Part shown: positions 19,676 to 26,976 of the stretch, piece by piece | Layout: every line of letters begins with the position of its first letter | How positions within the stretch are numbered: position 1 is the first letter of the stretch | DNA from: Frigoribacterium sp. Leaf8 | Lineage (GTDB): Bacteria > Actinomycetota > Actinomycetes > Actinomycetales > Microbacteriaceae | Reading direction: 5' to 3' | Length of the DNA: 64,000 nucleotides | Assembly: GCF_001421165.1 (NCBI RefSeq) | Contig: NZ_LMKB01000006.1 | Span: forward strand, 233,936-297,935 | The notes under the pieces: model-generated | What the model saw: the letters and a program-made list of their open reading frames with translations, nothing else | Told to the model about the DNA's origin: nothing | The model's database searches: none | Position numbers and translations under genes: made by a program

Positions 19676-19710
19676 CGGACGTCCGGTCCCGCAGGGGACC
19701 GCGACGTCCG
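19676..19710 (-). promoter_or_regulatory. Leader hairpin upstream of the glycan locus
   Basis: A 15-bp stem with a single-base bulge (19676-19690 pairing with 19695-19710) lies 37 bases upstream of the degenerate-GT2 GTG start. In the predicted transcript it would sit in the 5' leader and could act as an attenuator or protein-binding RNA. Confidence 0.45.
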
Positions 19711-19713
19711 ACG

Positions 19714-19743
19714 GATCGTGTCCCCCAGCCGGGGGACATGATC
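19714..19743. promoter_or_regulatory. Near-perfect 13-bp dyad around TGTCCCCC-AGCC-GGGGGACA
   Basis: TGTCCCCC and GGGGGACA form a perfect 8-bp inverted repeat around AGCC. GATC on each side extends it, with a single G-T position between. It lies between the divergent glycan locus and aldo/keto reductase gene and could be an operator or a second leader hairpin. Confidence 0.45.
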
Positions 19744-19755
19744 TGATGAATCGTC

Positions 19756-19761
19756 ACTGTA
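19756..19761 (-). promoter_or_regulatory. Possible -10 box TACAGT for the glycan locus
   Basis: TACAGT on the minus strand would start a transcript near 19749, giving a leader of about 110 bases that includes both dyads. No convincing -35 box is seen. Confidence 0.3.
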
Positions 19762-19810
19762 CGCCTCCTCAGTCGACCGCACGGGCCTTCGCCGCGTCCC
19801 CTGCGACGCG

Positions 19811-19816
19811 TAGCGT
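19811..19816 (+). promoter_or_regulatory. -10 box TAGCGT, leaderless aldo/keto reductase
   Basis: TAGCGT, six bases (GGGGTC), then the ATG. This geometry predicts a transcript starting at the start codon. Confidence 0.5.
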
Positions 19817-19822
19817 GGGGTC

Positions 19823-20827
19823 ATGGAATTCAGACACCTCGGCGACAGCGGACTCAAGATCTCGGAGATCACCTACGGCAACTGGCTGACGCACGCGTCC
19901 CAGGTCGAGAACGACGTGGCGACGCAGTGCGTCCGTGCGGCCCTCGACGCCGGCATCTCGACCTTCGACACCGCCGACGCCTACGCGAACACCGCGGCCG
20001 AGCAGGTCCTCGGCGACGCCCTCAAGGGTGAGCGTCGCGAGGGACTCGAGATCTTCACGAAGGTCTACTGGCCCACCGGCCCTCGCGGACACAACGACGT
20101 CGGCCTCAGCCGCAAGCACGTGCTCGAGTCGATCGACGGGTCGCTCCGCCGCCTCGGCACGGACTACGTCGACCTCTACCAGGCCCACCGCTACGACCAC
20201 GAGACCCCGCTCGAAGAGACCATGCAGGCGTTCGCCGACGTGGTCCGCGCCGGCAAGGCGCTCTACATCGGCGTCAGCGAGTGGACCGCCGAGCAGATCC
20301 GGGCGGGCCACGAGCTCGCCGTGAAGCACGGCGTGCAGCTGATCTCGAACCAGCCCCAGTACTCGATGCTCTGGCGCGTCATCGAGTCCGACGTCGTGCC
20401 GGCGAGCAAGCAGCACGGCCTCGGCCAGATCGTCTGGTCGCCCGTCGCCCAGGGCGTCCTGACCGGCAAGTACAAGCCCGGAGCCGAGCTGCCCGCGGGC
20501 AGCCGCGCGACGGACGACAAGGGAGGCGCGGACACGATCAAGCGCTTCCTCACCGACGAGGTGCTCACCGGCGTCGCGAAGCTCGAGCCGATCGCCGCCG
20601 ACCTCGGCCTCTCGATGGCCCAGCTGGCCATCGCATGGGTGCTGCAGAACGACAACGTCGCCTCCGCGATCATCGGGGCCTCGCGCCCCGAGCAGGTGGC
20701 CGACAACGTCAAGGCGGCGGGCGTCACGGTGCCCGCCGACGTCATGGCCCGCATCGACGAGGCGCTCGGCGACCTCGCCGAGAAGGACCCCGGCAAGACG
20801 GTCTCCCCCGAGCGCCGCCCGGCCTGA
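19823..20827 (+). CDS. Aldo/keto reductase family oxidoreductase
   Basis: A 334-residue NADPH-dependent aldo/keto reductase of the potassium-channel-beta-like (AKR6/YghZ) type. The barrel starts MEFRHLGDSGLKISEITYG, and the catalytic tetrad is visible as Asp and Tyr in FDTADAYANT, Lys in EIFTKVYWP and His in YQAHRYD. The cofactor-binding end block is SAIIGASRPEQVADNVKA. Length is normal. It is cytoplasmic and probably monocistronic, with a leaderless start and a good hairpin 8 bases after the stop. The physiological carbonyl substrate is unknown. The gene is divergent from the glycan locus across a 183-bp gap that holds two dyads. Confidence 0.9.
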   Translation: MEFRHLGDSGLKISEITYGNWLTHASQVENDVATQCVRAALDAGISTFDTADAYANTAAEQVLGDALKGERREGLEIFTKVYWPTGPRGHNDVGLSRKHVLESIDGSLRRLGTDYVDLYQAHRYDHETPLEETMQAFADVVRAGKALYIGVSEWTAEQIRAGHELAVKHGVQLISNQPQYSMLWRVIESDVVPASKQHGLGQIVWSPVAQGVLTGKYKPGAELPAGSRATDDKGGADTIKRFLTDEVLTGVAKLEPIAADLGLSMAQLAIAWVLQNDNVASAIIGASRPEQVADNVKAAGVTVPADVMARIDEALGDLAEKDPGKTVSPERRPA

Positions 20828-20834
20828 CGCCCGT

Positions 20835-20853
20835 CCGGCCCGACCCGGGCCGG
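20835..20853 (+). terminator. Terminator hairpin after the aldo/keto reductase gene
   Basis: CCGGCCC and GGGCCGG form a perfect 7-bp stem around GACCC, 8 bases after the stop codon. Confidence 0.5.
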
Positions 20854-20897
20854 TCCGCAGGACATCCCCTCGACATCGTCCGGACACCCCGGGAATG

Positions 20898-20926
20898 TTG
20901 TCCCGCTGGATGCGCTTGCATATACT
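20898..20926 (+). promoter_or_regulatory. Sigma-70-type promoter for the YceI gene
   Basis: TTGTCC (20898-20903) and TATACT (20921-20926) are spaced by exactly 17 bases. This is the best canonical promoter in the window, within a locally AT-rich stretch, and predicts a leader of about 50 bases. Confidence 0.65.
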
Positions 20927-20983
20927 CGTACCAGCTTCGATGACACGTCATCGACCTCGACCTCACAGATTCAGGAGAACACC

Positions 20984-21535
20984 ATGACCATCACCGCAGA
21001 GAAGATCCCCGCCGGCACCTGGAACCTCGACCCCACCCACAGCGAGGTCTCGTTCAGCGTCCGCCACCTGGCCATCAGCAAGGTCAAGGGCTCGTTCGAG
21101 TCCTTCGACGCCTCGCTGGTCACGGCCGAGGACCACACCGCCTCGAAGGTCACCGCCTCGATCGACGTGGCCTCGGTCAACACCAACCAGAAGGACCGCG
21201 ACGGCCACCTGCAGACCGGTGACTTCTTCCTCGCCGAAGAGCACCCCAAGATGACCTTCGTGTCGACCAGCATCGAGGAGAAGGGCGACGACGCGTTCCT
21301 CGTGCACGGCGACCTGACCCTCCGCGGCGTCACCAAGCCCGTCACCCTGAAGAGCGAGTTCGGCGGCCTCGTCGTCGACGGCTACGGCCAGACCAAGCTC
21401 GGCTTCTCGGCGACCACCAAGATCGACCGCACCGAGTTCGGCGTCACCTGGAACGCGGCCCTCGAGGCCGGCGGCTTCACGCTGGGCAACGACGTCACCG
21501 TCACGCTCGAGATCCAGTTCACGCTCGCCGCGTAG
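20984..21535 (+). CDS. YceI family lipocalin-like protein
   Basis: A 183-residue YceI-family protein, an extended lipocalin-like beta barrel that binds polyisoprenoid-type lipids. It starts with AGTWNLDPTHSEVSFSVRHL, followed by SVNTNQKDRDGHLQTGDFFLAEEHPKM split over the next 60 residues, all hallmarks of the family. There is no signal peptide, as usual for actinobacterial members, so the protein is probably cytoplasmic. The ATG has AGGAG 6 bases upstream. A strong promoter and a terminator show it is its own unit. The ligand is unknown; stress response is often suggested for the family. Confidence 0.92.
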   Translation: MTITAEKIPAGTWNLDPTHSEVSFSVRHLAISKVKGSFESFDASLVTAEDHTASKVTASIDVASVNTNQKDRDGHLQTGDFFLAEEHPKMTFVSTSIEEKGDDAFLVHGDLTLRGVTKPVTLKSEFGGLVVDGYGQTKLGFSATTKIDRTEFGVTWNAALEAGGFTLGNDVTVTLEIQFTLAA

Positions 21536-21549
21536 ACACCGGCACCACG

Positions 21550-21584
21550 AAGGGCCCGCTCTCGCTCGGCGAGGGCGGGCCCTT
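21550..21584. terminator. Bidirectional terminator between yceI-type gene and yidC paralogue
   Basis: AAGGGCCCGC and GCGGGCCCTT form a perfect 10-bp stem; the loop itself contains CTCGC/GCGAG. The stem ends in TT. It lies between two convergent stop codons. Confidence 0.65.
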
Positions 21585-21589
21585 CCGCG

Positions 21590-22333
21590 TCATCGCGCGA
21601 GGACGCGCCGCAGCACGGCGCGCTCCCCCTGCGTCCAGGCCGCGCTCGTCACGAGGTAGAGGGCGGCCGCGAGCGGGGCGAACGCCGCGAACAGCACGCT
21701 GACGAAGGGCAGCCAGCGCACCATGCCCGCCATGCCCGGGAGCGCCTCCTGCCCCGGTGCGGCCGTCGTGACGGTGACCGCGCCGGTGAAGCGCAGCGTG
21801 GCACGCCGGCTCGTCTCGACCACGACGGCGAGCAGCGCGAGCAGCACCAGGTAAGGCCAGACCGCCGGGAGTCCCACCGCGAGAGACGCGAACAGGTTGG
21901 CGCCGAGGGCGGCTCCGCCGAGGGTGTGCGTCAACAGGGCGTTGGCGTGCCCGGCGATCTCGGAGTGCGCGAACAGCGAGTAGACCGCCGTGAGCACGGG
22001 TGCCTGCGCGAGCGTCGGCAGGCAGCCGGCCAGCGGGGACGCCTTCTCGGAGGCGTACAGCGCCATCAGCGCCGTGCTCCGGGCCGTGGGGTCGGTGATC
22101 CGGCGGTTCAGGTCGGCGATCGCGGGGGCCAGGCGGCGGCGGGCGACCTCGGCGCGCACCTGCGAGATGCCCACGGGCACGAGCACGAGCCGGACGAGCA
22201 GGGTGAGCAGCACGACGCCGAGGGCGGCGGCGGACGACCCGGCCACCGGTTCGACGAGCACGCCGAGGGTGGTGACGAGCGACTGCAGACCGCCGAGGAC
22301 GACGGCGATCGGGGGGAAGGTGGACAGGTCCAT
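21590..22333 (-). CDS. YidC/Oxa1-type membrane protein insertase paralogue
   Basis: A 247-residue protein of the YidC/Oxa1/Alb3 family. Hydrophobic segments lie near residues 32-55, 100-125, 145-170 and 200-235, with a charged cytoplasmic hairpin (VRAEVARRRLAPAIADLNRR) between the first and second. LAGCLPTLAQAPVLTAVYSLF is the typical second-helix block. It lacks the basic C-terminal tail of the main YidC near the origin and is shorter, so it is probably an accessory insertase or a derived relative. GAGGAG lies 5 bases before the ATG. A DUF6412-type small membrane protein is encoded just upstream, a pairing I recall from related genomes. Confidence 0.82.
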   Translation of the reverse strand: MDLSTFPPIAVVLGGLQSLVTTLGVLVEPVAGSSAAALGVVLLTLLVRLVLVPVGISQVRAEVARRRLAPAIADLNRRITDPTARSTALMALYASEKASPLAGCLPTLAQAPVLTAVYSLFAHSEIAGHANALLTHTLGGAALGANLFASLAVGLPAVWPYLVLLALLAVVVETSRRATLRFTGAVTVTTAAPGQEALPGMAGMVRWLPFVSVLFAAFAPLAAALYLVTSAAWTQGERAVLRRVLAR

Positions 22334-22411
22334 GCGGACTCCTCGGTCAGAGAGACGGTGGGTGTCTTCTGGCCGCCGAGGGGCGTCGGGTCGACGCGGG
22401 CGCGGGTGCGC

Positions 22412-22708
22412 TCAGGCGGCCGGGACGGCCCGCCCGGGAGCCCGGGACCGCACGTGCCCGCGGGCGTCCGGGTCGCGTCGCCAGACGAGGAGGCGCGTGC
22501 CGGCTTCTTCACGGAGCGTCACCTCGGGCACCGCCCCGGCCAGCCCGCAGAGCGTGAGCACGACCCGGGCCACGCCGAGCGCGGCCACCGCGGTGGCCGC
22601 ACCGAGCAGGCCGACGAGCACGACCGCGGACAGCGGCGCTCCGCCGGACGAGAGCACGGCCTCGACGAACGCCGCGAGGGGCGCCAGCATCGAGAGGCCG
22701 AGGGTCAT
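22412..22708 (-). CDS. Small membrane protein, DUF6412-like
   Basis: A 98-residue protein with two hydrophobic segments (about 5-25 and 33-60) and an Arg-rich C-terminus. I recognise it as similar to DUF6412-type proteins often encoded beside a YidC paralogue; function unknown. The ATG at 22708 is chosen because TAGGGT lies 7 bases upstream with no ribosome site, predicting a leaderless transcript. The gene ends 78 bases before the yidC-paralogue start, so the two may be co-transcribed. Confidence 0.65.
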   Translation of the reverse strand: MTLGLSMLAPLAAFVEAVLSSGGAPLSAVVLVGLLGAATAVAALGVARVVLTLCGLAGAVPEVTLREEAGTRLLVWRRDPDARGHVRSRAPGRAVPAA

Positions 22709-22715
22709 GCCGACG

Positions 22716-22721
22716 ACCCTA
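22716..22721 (-). promoter_or_regulatory. -10 box TAGGGT, leaderless DUF6412-like gene
   Basis: On the minus strand TAGGGT is followed by seven bases and the ATG at 22708; no ribosome site is present. Confidence 0.5.
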
Positions 22722-22819
22722 GCCGACGGTCCTACCATCGGGGCAGTGCCCTCGGGAACACCGTGCCGTCCCACGCGGTTGACGCCGAGAGCCACCGCCC
22801 CGCCCCGAGAGGACTCCCG

Positions 22820-23377
22820 ATGACCGTCGACTGGATCACCCTGCAGAAGACCGCCCACGACGAGTTCGCCCGTCGCGTCGAGGCCGTGGCCGACTGGGAC
22901 GCCCCGACGCCGGACACCGAGTGGAAGGTCCGCGACCTCGTGCGTCACGTCACGCGCGAGCAGCAGTGGGTGCCGCTGCTGCTCGAGGGCGGCGACCCCT
23001 CCGAGGCGGAGAACTCCATCGAGCCGCTCGGCGACGACCTCGTCGAGGCCTGGCACCGGTGGTCCGGTGCCGCCACCGCCGCCTGGAGCGCGGCCGACCC
23101 CCACGCCGAGGTGCGCTTGAGCGCCGACGTCGTGCCCGTCCACGAGTACCTCGCCGAGCAGGTCGCCGACGTGACGATCCACACCTGGGACCTCGCCCGT
23201 GCCGTGGGGACCGACGAAGAGCTGGACGACGCGCTCGTCGAGGCCGTCTGGGGCGTGTTCGCGCCGCAGAAGGACGCTCTCGAGGCCTCGGGCCTCTTCG
23301 CGTCCCCCGTCCCGGTCGACGACGACGCGCCGCTGCGCATCCGCCTGCTCGCCCTCACCGGGCGCGACGCCCGCTGA
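22820..23377 (+). CDS. TIGR03086-type metal-binding protein (DinB/MDMPI fold)
   Basis: A 185-residue protein with the four-helix DinB/mycothiol-dependent maleylpyruvate isomerase fold. Metal-binding positions typical of this group are seen as the His in LVRHVTREQQWVP and the His in VADVTIHTWDLARA. The segment ending TPDTEWKVRDLVRHV is characteristic of the TIGR03086 subgroup. Length is normal. GAGAGGA precedes the ATG. The substrate is unknown; relatives use mycothiol or act in detoxification. The gene is followed by an 18-bp palindrome and then an acyl-CoA ligase gene. Confidence 0.82.
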   Translation: MTVDWITLQKTAHDEFARRVEAVADWDAPTPDTEWKVRDLVRHVTREQQWVPLLLEGGDPSEAENSIEPLGDDLVEAWHRWSGAATAAWSAADPHAEVRLSADVVPVHEYLAEQVADVTIHTWDLARAVGTDEELDDALVEAVWGVFAPQKDALEASGLFASPVPVDDDAPLRIRLLALTGRDAR

Positions 23378-23383
23378 GCCGTC

Positions 23384-23401
23384 CGCCCACCCGGGTGGGC
23401 G
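23384..23401 (+). terminator. 18-bp perfect palindrome, terminator-like
   Basis: CGCCCACCC directly abuts GGGTGGGCG and is followed by TTCT, 6 bases after the stop codon. As RNA the innermost pairs would open to form the loop. Confidence 0.5.
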
Positions 23402-23417
23402 TTCTGCGCGACCCGAC

Positions 23418-23427
23418 CCGCGCCTCC
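23418..23427. repeat. Single copy of dispersed decamer CCGCGCCTCC
   Basis: An exact intergenic copy of the decamer that recurs 20 times in the window, located 36 bases before the first fadD-like gene. Confidence 0.6.
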
Positions 23428-23463
23428 CGGGGGTTCATCACCCGGCCCTGCCAAGGTGGTGGC

Positions 23464-25158
23464 ATGACCGCCCCGATCGATCGCCCGTGGCTGCACAGCT
23501 ACGCCCCCGACGTCCCCGCCGACATCGAGCCCGTGACGGGCAGCCTCGTCGACCTCATCGACGACGCCGTGTCGACGTACCGGCAGAAGCCGGCCCTCGA
23601 GTTCTTCGGCCGCGAGACGAGCTACCGCGACCTGGGCGACCAGGTCGCCCGCGCGGCCGAGGGCCTCAGGAGGCTCGGCGTGGGTCGCGGCGACCGGGTC
23701 GCCTTGATCCTGCCGAACAGCCCGCAGCACGTGGTGGCGTTCTACGCGGTGCTGCGCCTGGGCGCGGTCGTGGTCGAGCACAACCCGCTCTACACCGACC
23801 GTGAGCTGCGCCACCTCTTCGAGGACCACGGCGCCACGATCGCCATCGCCTGGGACAAGTTGGTCGACCGACTGCGCTCCCTGCCCGCCGACATCGGCTT
23901 TTCGACCGTGGTCTCGGTCGACGTGACGAAGGGCATGCCCCTCGGCACGCGCCTCGCCCTCAAGCTGCCGGTGCCCGCCGCGAAGAAGAGCCGCGCGGCC
24001 CTCACCGACGGAGCCGAGGGCGACGTCACCTGGCAAGGGCTGCTCGCGAACCGTCCGCTGCGCAAGAAGCACCCCCGACCCGACGTCGACGACATCGCCC
24101 TGCTGCAGTACACCAGCGGCACCACGGGCTCGCCCAAGGGCGCGATCCTCACCCACCGCAACCTCCGCAGCAACGCCGCGCAGGGTCGCGCCTGGGTGCC
24201 GGGACTCGTCGACGGCGACGAGACGGTCTACGGCGTGCTGCCGTTCTTCCACGCCTACGGCCTCACGCTCTGCCTGACGTTCGCGATGAGCATCGGGGCG
24301 CGCCTCGTCCTCTTCCCCAAGTTCGACGTCGACCTCGTGCTGAAGGCCGCGAAGAAGCACCCGCCGACCTTCCTGCCGGCCGTGCCGCCGATCTACCAGC
24401 GCCTCGCCGACGCGGCCCGCGAGCGCGGCGTCGACCTGTCGTCGGCACGGTTCGCGATCTCGGGCGCGATGAACCTGCCGACCGCCGTCGTCCAGGCCTG
24501 GGAGGGCGTCACGGGCGGCATGCTGGTCGAGGGGTTCGGACTGACCGAGACCTCGCCCGTCGCCCTCGGCAACCCGATCGGTCCGACCCGTCGCGTCGGC
24601 ACCGTGGGCGTGCCGTTCCCGTCGACCGAGGCCCTGGTCGTCGACCGCGACGACCCCGATCCGAGCCGCCCGGTCGTCGCCGGGGCCGCCGGAGAACTGC
24701 TGCTGCGGGGCCCGCAGGTGTTCCGCGGCTACTGGAACCGACCCGACGAGACCGCCGAGGCCTTCCTCGAGGGCGGCTGGTTCCGCACCGGCGACATCGT
24801 CACGATGAGCACCGACGGGTACGTCACGATCGTCGACCGCATCAAGGAGCTCATCGTCACGGGTGGCTTCAACGTCGCCCCCTCCGAGGTCGAGGAGGCG
24901 GTCCGCAACGCCCCCGGCGTGGCCGAGGTGGCCGTGGTCGGCCTGCCCCGGTCGGGCGGCGGCGAGGACGTGGTGGCGGCCGTCGTGCTCGAGCCGGGTG
25001 CCGCGTTCGACGCCGAGGCCATCCGCGAAGCCTCACGCGGCCAGCTGGCGGCCTACAAGGTGCCGCGGCGGGTCGTCCGGCTCGACGAGTTGCCCAAGTC
25101 GCTGATCGGCAAGGTGCTGCGGCGCGAGGTGCGCGACCGGCTCATCGCTGCGGGCTGA
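23464..25158 (+). CDS. Long-chain fatty acid-CoA ligase-like AMP-dependent enzyme (FadD type, copy 1)
   Basis: A 564-residue ANL-superfamily enzyme that would activate a carboxylic acid to acyl-AMP and then acyl-CoA. Motifs: the P-loop LLQYTSGTTGSPKGA, VEGFGLTETSPV, GWFRTGDIV, VDRIKELIVTGGFNVAPSEVE and the C-terminal lysine in SLIGKVLRREVRD. Long-chain specificity is inferred from overall similarity only. A close paralogue is encoded 2.7 kb downstream on the same strand, with matching N-terminus (RPWLHSYAPDVP versus RPWLDSYAPGVP). The ATG has AAGGTGG upstream. Confidence 0.9.
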   Translation: MTAPIDRPWLHSYAPDVPADIEPVTGSLVDLIDDAVSTYRQKPALEFFGRETSYRDLGDQVARAAEGLRRLGVGRGDRVALILPNSPQHVVAFYAVLRLGAVVVEHNPLYTDRELRHLFEDHGATIAIAWDKLVDRLRSLPADIGFSTVVSVDVTKGMPLGTRLALKLPVPAAKKSRAALTDGAEGDVTWQGLLANRPLRKKHPRPDVDDIALLQYTSGTTGSPKGAILTHRNLRSNAAQGRAWVPGLVDGDETVYGVLPFFHAYGLTLCLTFAMSIGARLVLFPKFDVDLVLKAAKKHPPTFLPAVPPIYQRLADAARERGVDLSSARFAISGAMNLPTAVVQAWEGVTGGMLVEGFGLTETSPVALGNPIGPTRRVGTVGVPFPSTEALVVDRDDPDPSRPVVAGAAGELLLRGPQVFRGYWNRPDETAEAFLEGGWFRTGDIVTMSTDGYVTIVDRIKELIVTGGFNVAPSEVEEAVRNAPGVAEVAVVGLPRSGGGEDVVAAVVLEPGAAFDAEAIREASRGQLAAYKVPRRVVRLDELPKSLIGKVLRREVRDRLIAAG

Positions 25159-25172
25159 CCCTTCGGGCGGGT

Positions 25173-25197
25173 CCTGCCAACGGGCCCCGTCGGCAGG
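25173..25197. terminator. Hairpin between convergent fadD-like and lepB genes
   Basis: CCTGCCAACGGG faces CCCGTCGGCAGG with one mismatch and a minimal loop; the outer part can pair as a 6-bp stem. It is placed as a bidirectional terminator. Confidence 0.4.
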
Positions 25198-25224
25198 CCC
25201 CGTCGGCGTGTCCGGTCGGCGTGG

Positions 25225-25866
25225 TCAGAGGCCCTGCCACCGGTCGACCGGCCAGCTGATCACGAACGCCCGCCCGATCACGTCGTCGACGGGAACGAAG
25301 CCCGCGTAGGGCCCGGTCTGGTGTGCGCGCGAGTCCGCCGACCGGTCGCGGTTGTCGCCGAGCACCCAGAGCGCCCCCTCGGGCACGGTCACGTCGAAGT
25401 CGGTCGCCGAGGCGCGGGGTCCGCCGTCGGCGAGCGTGAGGTACGGCTCGTCGAGGGCCCGGCCGTTGACGAGCACGTGGCCGTCCGCGTCGCAGCAGCT
25501 GACGTGGTCGCCCGGCAGGCCGACGACGCGCTTGACGAGGTCCTGACCGGCGTCGTCGCCGTAGCCGAGCCACCCGCCCGGGTCCTCGAAGACGACGATG
25601 TCGCCGCGGTGCAACGGCAGGAGTCCGGGTGCCAGTTCGTTGACGATGATCCGGTCGCCGATCATCAGCGTCCGTTCCATCGATCCCGACGGGATGGAGA
25701 AGCTGCGCACGAGGAAGGTCCGCACGCCCCACGACAGCAACAGCCCCACCAGGACGATCGCGAGCAACTCGAGCAGCCACCGGCCCGTGGGGTTCCGGCG
25801 GATCCCGGAGGCGCGGGTCCCCTCGCCCTCGTCGGTCGCGTCCGCGAGGGGGCTGCTGTCGGTCAC
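25225..25866 (-). CDS. lepB: Signal peptidase I
   Basis: A 213-residue type I signal peptidase, which cleaves Sec and Tat signal peptides outside the membrane. One N-terminal membrane span (about 30-50) is followed by box B with the nucleophile Ser in PSGSMERTL, box D with the general-base Lys in LVKRVVGLPGD, and box E GDNRDRSADSR. An internal CC pair (SCCDADG) is notable but seen in some relatives. GTG start with AGGA upstream. It is monocistronic or first in a unit. In many actinobacteria lepB sits beside rplS or rnhB; here it stands alone, so this may be an additional paralogue. Confidence 0.92.
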   Translation of the reverse strand: MTDSSPLADATDEGEGTRASGIRRNPTGRWLLELLAIVLVGLLLSWGVRTFLVRSFSIPSGSMERTLMIGDRIIVNELAPGLLPLHRGDIVVFEDPGGWLGYGDDAGQDLVKRVVGLPGDHVSCCDADGHVLVNGRALDEPYLTLADGGPRASATDFDVTVPEGALWVLGDNRDRSADSRAHQTGPYAGFVPVDDVIGRAFVISWPVDRWQGL

Positions 25867-25952
25867 CGGCTCATCCTGTCAGCGCGTGCCCGCGCCCGCC
25901 CTCCCCGGTCAGGGGGCCGTGGGGCCACGGTCCCGGTGCCCCGGGTCGTCCG

Positions 25953-26870
25953 TCAGGCGGCCGTCCATCCGATGCGGTCGAGCCGGGCGAGGGCGTGCTC
26001 CTCGGCGACGGGTCGCTTGCCGAGGACTCCCCCGACGCCCGCGAGCATGGCCTGCGCCGGCGCCCGGGTCGGGATGCCGATCGGGCCGACGTGCGGCGCG
26101 CGCAGCCCGAGCAACTCGCGGAAGCGCGGCTGCAGGGTGCCCACCGCGCCGTTGAAGAGCACGGGATAGCCGACCTTCAGGGCGGGGAAGAGCGGGGGCC
26201 GCTTGATGAACTTCACGACGTCGTCGGTGCGCGCGGTGCGCTCGAGCACGCCCCGGCGGTCGAAGTCCATCAGCTGTGACTGCATCTCGGCGACGCTGCG
26301 CGGCGGGTTCGGCACGCCCATCAGCTCGCCGGCCGTCGCCCACTCGCGGACGTAGGCGTCGGGCCCCCCGGGGATCGGCTCTCGGCCCCACTCGAGGTAG
26401 GCGGCGAGGAACGAGTCGGCGAAGGCCATGTGCACCCAGCTGAGCAGCTCCGGGTCGTTGGCGGCGTAGTCGTGGGTCACGCCGTTCCGGTCGTCGTACG
26501 TGCCGACGACCTTCGTGTGCAGGCGTGACACCCAGTTCGACGCGTGGGTGGCGGCCTCGCGGCTGCCGTACGAGACGGTGTAGATCCAGCGGATGGTGCC
26601 GGCGAGACGGCCGAGCGGGTCCTCGCGGAAGCGCGAGTGGTCGTGGACGCCGGCGAGCGCCCCCGGGTGCAGCGCCTGGACGAGCAGTGCCCGTACGCCG
26701 GCGGGGATGGTCGACATGGCGCCGTGCACGGCCCACACCGCCGAGCCGGGCAGGAAGAACCCCTCGTCGTCGCCCTTCTCGAGGTCGGTGACCCACTCGG
26801 GCGTGCCCGTGTACTGCCCGTTGAAGGTGTACTGCAGGCGGGCGCGGAGCGGTTCGGTCAGTGCGGGCAT
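25953..26870 (-). CDS. Oxygenase MpaB/latex-clearing-like family protein (DUF2236)
   Basis: A 305-residue helical protein of the DUF2236/MpaB family, heme-binding enzymes related to latex-clearing protein. The signature region runs AMSTIPAGVRALLVQALHPGAL, then the acidic/His stretch HDHSRFREDPLGRLAGT and THASNWVSRLHTKVVG. His residues in ALHPG and VHMAFADSF are candidate metal or heme ligands. No signal peptide is seen. The ATG at 26870 is supported by the family N-terminus beginning near here; its ribosome site is weak. Upstream, across a long inverted repeat, lies an SDR gene on the same strand. Substrate unknown. Confidence 0.8.
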   Translation of the reverse strand: MPALTEPLRARLQYTFNGQYTGTPEWVTDLEKGDDEGFFLPGSAVWAVHGAMSTIPAGVRALLVQALHPGALAGVHDHSRFREDPLGRLAGTIRWIYTVSYGSREAATHASNWVSRLHTKVVGTYDDRNGVTHDYAANDPELLSWVHMAFADSFLAAYLEWGREPIPGGPDAYVREWATAGELMGVPNPPRSVAEMQSQLMDFDRRGVLERTARTDDVVKFIKRPPLFPALKVGYPVLFNGAVGTLQPRFRELLGLRAPHVGPIGIPTRAPAQAMLAGVGGVLGKRPVAEEHALARLDRIGWTAA

Positions 26871-26911
26871 GCCTCGATCATGCGCCGCGGTGGCTGGACG
26901 CTCGCACCGGA

Positions 26912-26962
26912 CGCACGCCGCGCCTCCTGCGTCCCGGGGAGGGGCAGGAGGCGCGGCGTGCG
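26912..26962. repeat. 19-bp perfect inverted repeat carrying two facing decamers
   Basis: CGCACGCCGCGCCTCCTGC (26912-26930) pairs perfectly with 26944-26962 across a 13-base loop. Each arm contains one copy of the dispersed decamer. It lies between the SDR stop and the DUF2236 start, both minus strand, so it may be a terminator for the SDR transcript. There is no T-run. Confidence 0.8.
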
Positions 26963-26976
26963 ACTCGGGGTGGGTC

